The notes below the pieces were generated by a model. The model saw only the letters and a list, made by a program, of their open reading frames with translations, did no database searches and had not been told where the DNA came from. From IMG/VR virus record IMGVR_UViG_3300020200_000002, positions 1 to 31,099 of that record: DNA of 31,099 nt, one strand, 5' to 3'. Shown in pieces: positions 26,036-31,099 of the stretch. The position numbers and the translations under genes were made by a program. The DNA comes from a virus. The number at the start of each line of letters is the position of its first letter. The first letter of the stretch is position 1.

Positions 26036-27818
26036 ACGCGCTCGCGTCCATCGCCACCAGTGCCATCAGCAAGCAGTCGCCGTAGTGGTTGTTTCCAGAG
26101 TCCCGCCAGCGCCAGACGGTGTTCCCTCGCGACCCCTTCTCAGGTTCGCGCCGTTCGTCTTGGATTTCCGCGATGAAATCGCTGCCCACATCGGCGGGCA
26201 GTTCAAACAACGGCCCTTTGCCCTTGAGTGCGAACAGGTAGAGCCGGTCTTTGTAACTTGGGTTTGACCATTCATAACGAGTTACAAAGCGACGCCCGCT
26301 GTGCTGTGTCCCGGCGTACGCGTCGATGCCGTCGCTTCGCCTAAACGGTCTACGAACAATTCGACCCGACGCCGTGGTGTGCGCGAAGCTGTCCTGTGCG
26401 CTGCCCCGCATGGCAATCCAACTCCACCGGACGCACTCGCGTTGGATTTCGGTTTGGCGTGTGCCGTCGGCTGAGTCTAAAAAGACGGCACGTTTGGCAA
26501 CGCCCTTTGCAAGTTGCAAGGCGCGCAGGTCGTCGAAGTGTGAAAGCTGCCCGTAGTCCACCACGCGAAGCTCGCCGCCCTCGCGCAGTTGGCAAAGGAC
26601 AAACCGCAAATGATCTTTTTGCACGTCCACAGCGACAATGCGTATGACCCGCCGCTGATCGTCTGCTGGCCAAAATTCGCCGCGCTTGTATTTGCCACAC
26701 AACCTGCGGATTTCGTTTTCGTCGGCGGTATCGCCAATGAGCAGCCACGGTTCACCGAGGGTTTCGCGCACGAAGCTTTTTAGCGGTTCCATCTCGCCAG
26801 ATTCGGCGCGTTCTTTCGCGGCTAAAAACTCACAGGCCACGTCGTCCCAGCGAACCCAGATTGAGCTTAAGGCATTCCAGAAAAACGATTGCACGTTTGG
26901 CTCTGGCGTCGGGTTGCGATCATAACGTTCCAGAGTTTGCAGCAGCTTGAATTGCTCGCTCTGGTAAATGTTTGCTTCGCACGACTCGCACTGATAGCGC
27001 ACGGTCTTTCTAAGCTCGGCCCAGTTCCACCGCCCGCTTGGTCGCGTGGTGTCGTTGGTGTCCCATACCAACCCGCCCTTGTCTCTGGCTTCGGCAAAAA
27101 CCACCGACTTCTCGCGGCCAAAGCGAAACGGCTGGCGGTGTCCACAGTGCGGGCAAGCCCAGTGAAAAAATGTCTGCGTGCCTTGTTCCCATTGCGCGTG
27201 AACGGTTTCGCCAGCGTTCATCGGCGTCGATATGACAACGGTCTTTGAGTGGCTGTAAGAGCGAACGCGCTTGCCGACCTTCTCAAAGCTAGACGGAGGC
27301 CAGTCGCTAACTTCGTCGCAAACCAGCCAGCGCACGGGCGTTGACTTAAGTTTCGAGGGCGAGTTTGCCCCGCGAAAATAAACTGGCATGGACGTGAACC
27401 GGACGAGGTTAAGCGTCTTGCCTGAGCGTTCAGCGGGCATCCTTGAAACGACCTCTGGTATTCTTTCCAGCAATGGCATCAACCGCGCCTTTGTGAATTC
27501 GTCGCAAGCTTCCTCGCTCGCCATCACCCAAAACATCGGGCCAGGTGCTTCGCAGATTGCCCACGCCGCGAAGACCATCAGGGTCTGCGTCTTGCCTGCC
27601 TGAGCCGATACCATCAAGACGACTTTGCGCGTGCGGCGGTCTTGCAACGCATCAAAAACGGGTCGCACCATTGGCGAAACGTCCGTGCGGTATGGCCCCT
27701 CGATTTGCGAGAGGCCGGTCAAATCAATTTTGGCCTCGGCCCACTGCCACAGCGGTTCGTCGGAATTCGGCGTGAACCATTGCTCGACGCTCGCGCAAAA
27801 TTGGCTAGTTGCCGTCAT
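25974..27818 (-). CDS. Terminase large subunit, lambda gpA family
   Basis: A 614-residue DNA-packaging motor. Walker A reads SAQAGKTQ (71-78), Walker B WLVCDE (164-169). Zinc-type pairs CPHC (222-225) and CESC (277-280) lie between the ATPase and nuclease domains. Nuclease acidic residues are likely D398 (AVDVQKD), D448 (FLDSADG) and D581 (HYGDCLL). The gpA family generally cuts at cos sites, so cohesive ends are expected; no cos was identified here. The start overlaps the small subunit gene by 14 bases. Confidence 0.95.
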   Translation of the reverse strand: MTATSQFCASVEQWFTPNSDEPLWQWAEAKIDLTGLSQIEGPYRTDVSPMVRPVFDALQDRRTRKVVLMVSAQAGKTQTLMVFAAWAICEAPGPMFWVMASEEACDEFTKARLMPLLERIPEVVSRMPAERSGKTLNLVRFTSMPVYFRGANSPSKLKSTPVRWLVCDEVSDWPPSSFEKVGKRVRSYSHSKTVVISTPMNAGETVHAQWEQGTQTFFHWACPHCGHRQPFRFGREKSVVFAEARDKGGLVWDTNDTTRPSGRWNWAELRKTVRYQCESCEANIYQSEQFKLLQTLERYDRNPTPEPNVQSFFWNALSSIWVRWDDVACEFLAAKERAESGEMEPLKSFVRETLGEPWLLIGDTADENEIRRLCGKYKRGEFWPADDQRRVIRIVAVDVQKDHLRFVLCQLREGGELRVVDYGQLSHFDDLRALQLAKGVAKRAVFLDSADGTRQTEIQRECVRWSWIAMRGSAQDSFAHTTASGRIVRRPFRRSDGIDAYAGTQHSGRRFVTRYEWSNPSYKDRLYLFALKGKGPLFELPADVGSDFIAEIQDERREPEKGSRGNTVWRWRDSGNNHYGDCLLMALVAMDASAFSRGAILPTAAKDYELKPAP

Positions 27819-28431
27819 TTTTTCCTAACGGCAAATGATTCAGCTTGGAAAGCTCGCGTAGTGCGGAGCGCAGCCCTTCGTTGATCCGTTGCGCTACAAA
27901 GTCGCCCGGTTGGTTGTGGCAGATGGACGCCAGCCCGTCGCCAAAGTTGGAAAGCCTTGCAGTAAAAGCGGAGCAGATGCTTCCGCAAACGTGTTGCACA
28001 ACGGCAAGCTCTAAGAGTTGCCCCTCGGCTTGCTGAACCTCTAGCTGTGCCAGCCGCGCCTTGGCCTGCTCTTTCACCAGCTTGGCGGCGTCGAGCGTGC
28101 CGGCCTTTACCTTGCGAGCGGCAGCTTCGCGGTAGTATTTGACCAAACCGGCAAAAGTCGCTCGCAAATCATAAAGGCCGTTATCCGGTGGCGGGAAATA
28201 TCCCTGCTTGGCAAGCTGCCGGTGGCGTTTGTCGGTCAACCCGGTAAGGTGGCAAAGTTCTTCGCCGCTGATTTTTTGTGCGCCCTCGGCGGTGGCTTCC
28301 GCCTTGGCACGCAGCAACACTTCGCGCTCGGCGTTGGAGATGGTTTCACCCGCCGCAACTCGCCGCTGGATGTTTACCAGGTCGCGCTTGAGGACGCGAT
28401 CAATCAGGGCATGGTCGACGGCTTCGCTCAT
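27805..28431 (-). CDS. Terminase small subunit (Nu1-like)
   Basis: A 208-residue protein starting MSEAVDHALIDRVLK. The middle (ISGEELCHLTGLTDKRHRQLAKQGYFPPPDNGLYDLRATFAGLVKYYRE) is a winged-helix DNA-binding domain with the GxYDL pattern of Nu1-type small subunits, followed by a coiled coil (KLVKEQAKARLAQLEVQQAEGQ). It selects phage DNA for packaging. The start overlaps the methyltransferase stop (ATGA); the frame extends far upstream only as an out-of-frame reading of that gene. Confidence 0.88.
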   Translation of the reverse strand: MSEAVDHALIDRVLKRDLVNIQRRVAAGETISNAEREVLLRAKAEATAEGAQKISGEELCHLTGLTDKRHRQLAKQGYFPPPDNGLYDLRATFAGLVKYYREAAARKVKAGTLDAAKLVKEQAKARLAQLEVQQAEGQLLELAVVQHVCGSICSAFTARLSNFGDGLASICHNQPGDFVAQRINEGLRSALRELSKLNHLPLGKNDGN

Positions 28432-29660
28432 TGCACAAGCTTGGGTTGCTTGCCGGTGGCATCGGCCCAGCGTTGGATCGCCACGGCGACATAACCTGGC
28501 GAGATTTCGATGGCGCGGCATTTGCGGCCCAGTTGCTCGCAGGCGATAATGGTCGTGCCGCTGCCGCTGAAGGGTTCGTAGACGAACTCGCTCTCGTGGT
28601 TGCGGATCGGGCGTGCCATGCACTCGACGGGCTTCTGCGTGCTGTGGCCGGTCTCGGACTTGTGCGGCTTGTCGATCTGCCAGAGGGTCGTTTGCTTGCG
28701 GTCGTCTGTCCTGAGCCCCGGCTTGCCCTTGCGGACACAATACCAGCACGGCTCGTGCTGCGGATGGTAGTCGCCACGCCCGATCACGAGTTGGTTCTTC
28801 GCCCAAATGATCTGTGCGCGGATGTGCAGCCCGCAACTGATCAGGCTTTCTGCCACGACGTGCGCCATGTTGCCAGCGTGCCACACATACGCCACGTCGC
28901 CGGGAAACAGCCGCCACGCATCCGACCAGTCGGCGCGGTCGTCGTTGTGAACCTTGCCAATGGCTCGCCCGGCGATGGGCGAGCCATCTGACCTGAGCGC
29001 GTGGTTGCGCCAATCGGCGTCATACTCCACCCCATACGGCGGGTCGGTCACCATGAGCAAAGGAACCACGCCGCCAAGCACCCGCTCGACATCCTCCTTC
29101 TTCGTGCTATCCCCGCACAGCAACCGATGGTCGCCAAGCTCCCAAAGCTGCCCCGGTTCGACGCCCCACTTGGCGCGGAGTTCTTCGGCTTTGTCGATCT
29201 GCGGCTCGGCGTCAACCGTTGCGTCTGGCTCGTTGAACTTAATCTCGCTCAAGCCCTCGGCGTCGAAGCCCGTTAGCTCCAGGTCAATCTTGTCGGCAAT
29301 CTCGCCCAGCAAGGCAGAAAGCTCTTTGTCGTCCGTCTCGGCCAACTCCGCGATCCGGTTGTCCGCGATTAGGTCGGCCCACTCGTCCGCTTCGGTGGCG
29401 TAGTCCTGCCGGTCAATCGGCACGTGCTCGACTTGCAGGAGCTTCGCGGCTTCAAGCCGTCCGTGGCCTTTCACCACGAAGCCCGAACGGTTGGAAATCA
29501 CGACGGGCGAACGCCAGCCCTGATGCCGGATGATTTTCGCCAGCAGCGCAATCTGTTTGTCGGGATGCTTGTTCGGGTTGCGCGGGTTGGGGATAAGTCC
29601 CACAACGTCAGCGAGTTCGGTGTGGCTGCAATGCACGGGGATTGTGGAGGCAGTTGTCAT
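28428..29660 (-). CDS. ParB-domain N6-adenine DNA methyltransferase
   Basis: A 410-residue protein. Residues 1-110 form a ParB/sulfiredoxin-like nuclease fold (NPRNPNKHPD, GHGRLEAAKLLQ at 65-76). The methyltransferase follows: DPPYG (206-210, catalytic), then a target-recognition region and FSGSGTT (364-370, AdoMet binding) late in the chain, the order of beta-class adenine or cytosine-N4 enzymes. It sits directly before the terminase genes. Likely roles are protecting phage DNA from host restriction or marking packaging sites. I chose the ATG at 29660; an upstream one at 29705 adds 15 residues. Confidence 0.9.
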   Translation of the reverse strand: MTTASTIPVHCSHTELADVVGLIPNPRNPNKHPDKQIALLAKIIRHQGWRSPVVISNRSGFVVKGHGRLEAAKLLQVEHVPIDRQDYATEADEWADLIADNRIAELAETDDKELSALLGEIADKIDLELTGFDAEGLSEIKFNEPDATVDAEPQIDKAEELRAKWGVEPGQLWELGDHRLLCGDSTKKEDVERVLGGVVPLLMVTDPPYGVEYDADWRNHALRSDGSPIAGRAIGKVHNDDRADWSDAWRLFPGDVAYVWHAGNMAHVVAESLISCGLHIRAQIIWAKNQLVIGRGDYHPQHEPCWYCVRKGKPGLRTDDRKQTTLWQIDKPHKSETGHSTQKPVECMARPIRNHESEFVYEPFSGSGTTIIACEQLGRKCRAIEISPGYVAVAIQRWADATGKQPKLVQ

Positions 29661-29821
29661 AGTTTTGGAAAAAGGAAGCGGGTTTTTGAGGGTTGTTAGG
29701 GCCACATTCGGCGCGCATCGTTACCCCTTGGTAGCTTCAGGCATTAATAGATTCCTTACCGGGGGGTGGGTGGTAGGGGTGGCGGGGAGTGCCATAATGC
29801 GTGTCCTTTTGCGCTCTTGTG
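29661..29821. other. Intergenic gap with a G-quadruplex motif
   Basis: This 161-bp gap has no convincing gene. The plus strand at 29761-29787 has four G-runs (6, 3, 4 and 4 long) separated by loops of 1 to 5 bases, which meets the usual quadruplex criterion. Short minus-strand frames of about 24-36 codons exist but look random. Confidence 0.7.
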
Positions 29822-30520
29822 CTAAACAAACCTCTTCCAAGTGTCCTCTGCGTATGCAGCCCAGCTTACAGAAGGCTTGATTCCCTCTCTGGCGTCGCTT
29901 TCTAGGGCTTGCAAAACGCGCAAGGTCTTCTGACCCTGCCCTCGCGCTCGGACGCGCCATTTGCCGCCGTCGTTCGCGCAATCGGCATTCCCTAAAAGCT
30001 TCTTCATTCGCGCCATGATCCCTGCCTCGCTGTCGTCGTATCGGTCAACCTCGGCCTCACGCTCCCCGTCGTCTTGCAAGAGCTTTTCCCTTTGAAGCTT
30101 ATAAGCTTTAGGAGAAGGAGATGGAGAAGGAGAAGGAGAGCCATCGTTTGCCATACCGTTTGCCATAGGCTGTGCCATCGGTTTGCCATTGGCTGTGCTA
30201 TGGCTGTGCCATCGGTTTGCTGCCCCGTTCCGGCCAGCGATCACCCGGCTCTGGCGGAAGGCGGCTTGCTTGGCACGCACGTCCTCAAGCCGAGCGTTCC
30301 GCAGCAACCCGTCTTGGCCTTTAATAAACTTGGCCTTGACCCTAGCCAGCGGCGTCTCGCCTCGCCCGTAACTGACAAGCTCGGCATCGTCGTCAGGCAA
30401 TCCACCCTCTGCCCATTGAGCGCAGAGGAGGCGCACATATAGCCCAACCTCTGCGTCGGTGAACTTCATTGTTCCCGCCACAAAGTCATCGGCATAGAAT
30501 TGGAAAGCAGGCGGGTTCAT
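29822..30520 (-). CDS. DUF1376/YdaU-like phage replication protein
   Basis: A 232-residue protein. The N-terminus, FQFYADDFVAGTMKFTDAEVGLYVRLLCAQW (7-37), is the DUF1376 domain of phage replication initiators. The middle is low complexity: repeated Met-Ala-Asn-Gly (near 111-123) and an SPSPSPSPS run, encoded by iteron-like repeats and a polypurine tract. The C-terminal part is basic (GGKWRVRARGQGQK) and helical. By analogy with lambda O the gene may hold its own origin. It starts seven bases after the recT stop. Confidence 0.8.
   Translation of the reverse strand: MNPPAFQFYADDFVAGTMKFTDAEVGLYVRLLCAQWAEGGLPDDDAELVSYGRGETPLARVKAKFIKGQDGLLRNARLEDVRAKQAAFRQSRVIAGRNGAANRWHSHSTANGKPMAQPMANGMANDGSPSPSPSPSPKAYKLQREKLLQDDGEREAEVDRYDDSEAGIMARMKKLLGNADCANDGGKWRVRARGQGQKTLRVLQALESDAREGIKPSVSWAAYAEDTWKRFV
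30095..30220. other. Candidate replication origin: palindrome, polypurine tract and iterons
   Basis: In order: the palindrome AAGCTTATAAGCTT (30095-30108) in an AT-rich stretch, an almost pure purine tract (30110-30140), then direct repeats. GTTTGCCAT occurs at 30146-30154, 30158-30166 and 30181-30189, with GTTTGC at 30215-30220. GGCTGTGCCATCGGTTTGC is repeated exactly at 30168-30186 and 30202-30220. All lie inside the replication gene. Confidence 0.6.
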
Positions 30521-30526
30521 TGTTAA

Positions 30527-31099
30527 TTATTGAGCTATTGTTTGAGGTTTAGCCTTTCGTGCGGCTTTCACCGCCACGTCAACTCGCTTGAAATCATCGC
30601 ACGCTGCCTGCACTCTTTCGGGATCCATCAGGCAGGCCTCGTCTAGGGTAACAAGCGAGTCCTCCATGCCTACCGAGTGAAGATAACCAACAAACTCCTC
30701 CTCGGTTATCTTTGTCAAATTAAGCAACCCGCGACTAAGTTTGGGCAGGTTGCCAGCCGCAGAATCAACTTCAACAGGCATCGCTGCCACTGGTGCGTTC
30801 TCTGTGTGGTCTGTCGGTTTGTCGGCCAAAAAATTAGGGGCGGCGTACGCCCGCTTTGCCTTGCGAACGGGGTCAGCAACCACTGACGAGATGTCAATTA
30901 TCTCGTCGTCGCAATGAATCCCCATTGTTAGATCGGGCGCATAAAGTCGAGCAAACAACGTGGCGGCTCGGTAACGCAGCATCAGTTCAGGCATCGTCTT
31001 CCACTTGCTGCCGTTTTTGTTATACCAGCCCTCGGCTTTTGCCATATCGATAGAAACCATCGGGCCTTCTAATCGCTCGCCTGCTTTGTCAACTGCCCA
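30527..31099 (-). CDS. recT: RecT-family annealing protein (3' part; joins to 1-478)
   Basis: This is the C-terminal part of the gene that begins at 478. The stretch 30973-31099 duplicates 1-127. It holds the conserved segment around MPELMLRYRAATLFARLYAP, then a less conserved acidic/lysine-rich tail, and stops with TAA at 30527-30529. The start of the downstream replication gene lies seven bases further on, at 30520, so the two are almost certainly co-transcribed. Read alone the fragment looks like a 177-residue protein, but its apparent start is internal. Confidence 0.9.
   Translation of the reverse strand, partial: WAVDKAGERLEGPMVSIDMAKAEGWYNKNGSKWKTMPELMLRYRAATLFARLYAPDLTMGIHCDDEIIDISSVVADPVRKAKRAYAAPNFLADKPTDHTENAPVAAMPVEVDSAAGNLPKLSRGLLNLTKITEEEFVGYLHSVGMEDSLVTLDEACLMDPERVQAACDDFKRVDVAVKAARKAKPQTIAQ
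30973..31099. repeat. Terminal direct repeat, right copy (assembly overlap)
   Basis: Exact copy of bases 1-127. Deleting one copy closes the circle and leaves the recT-family gene in frame. The recT coding length then becomes 478 + 446 = 924 bases, a multiple of three. Confidence 0.95.

Noticed and set aside
28432-29013. N-terminal extension of the small terminase frame to 402 residues
   Set aside because: The added part is Arg/Ala-rich out-of-frame reading of the methyltransferase gene. The ATGA-overlap start at 28431 gives a normal-size subunit.
29721-29981. 86-codon minus-strand frame spanning the end of the replication gene
   Set aside because: Mostly an out-of-frame reading of the replication gene, with low-complexity content. 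The short remainder shows no sign of coding.

Overview
The window is a complete circular genome of a temperate, tailed (siphovirus-like) bacteriophage, opened at an arbitrary point. The first 127 bases (1-127) recur exactly as the last 127 (30973-31099). Joining the ends at that overlap gives a circle of 30,972 bp and restores one uninterrupted recT-family gene. A phage attachment site, carrying the 3' half of a tRNA-Val(GAC), lies next to the integrase with phage genes on both sides. This is therefore the excised or virion form and not an integrated prophage. The host is not stated. Many starts lack a Shine-Dalgarno sequence and follow C/A-rich leaders, and the integrase and a metallophosphoesterase resemble, from memory only, proteins of Verrucomicrobiota. 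I hold that host guess with low to moderate confidence.

Almost everything is transcribed on the minus strand as one long series of closely packed or overlapping genes, so the circle is best read from about 5486 downward, through the junction at 1/30972, to about 7391. (1) Switch and integration, 5325-7372: two divergent ribbon-helix-helix (RHH) repressor-like genes share an operator/promoter region; the plus-strand RHH gene is followed by attP and the tyrosine integrase. (2) Early genes, 5486 to 492: RHH protein, secreted SleB-like cell wall hydrolase, excisionase-like HTH protein, small proteins, SSB, VRR-NUC nuclease, membrane zinc-ribbon protein, an HTH/sigma-region-4 fusion flanked by duplicated terminators, and a RecE-like exonuclease. 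(3) Recombination and replication, 478 across the junction to 29822: RecT and a DUF1376/YdaU-like replication protein whose gene contains iterons beside a polypurine tract, as in the lambda origin.

(4) Packaging and head, 29660 to 20323: ParB-domain adenine methyltransferase, TerS, TerL (lambda gpA type), then a three-gene plus-strand cassette (24990-26035), gpW-like protein, portal, S49 protease, scaffold, major capsid and connector proteins. (5) Connector and tail, 20326 to 10941: a compact ATP-dependent DNA ligase inserted among the connector genes, HK97-gp10-like protein, major tail protein, tail chaperone, tape measure, distal tail proteins and a 1039-residue fibre with two blocks of exactly seven beta-propeller repeats. 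(6) Distal and lysis region, 10934 to 7391: secreted protein, holin-like membrane protein, lipoprotein, Rz-like coiled-coil membrane protein, peptidase-like protein, tiny Rz1-like lipoprotein, metallophosphoesterase and small DNA-binding-type proteins.

Promoter-like sequences (TTGACA-type -35, TATGCT/CATAAT-type -10) precede the two RHH genes, the gpW-like gene, the scaffold/capsid pair, the gp10-like gene and the major tail protein gene. At three of them the -10 lies exactly six bases before the start codon, which predicts leaderless mRNAs. All functional calls rest on sequence motifs and gene order read by eye; no similarity search was run.
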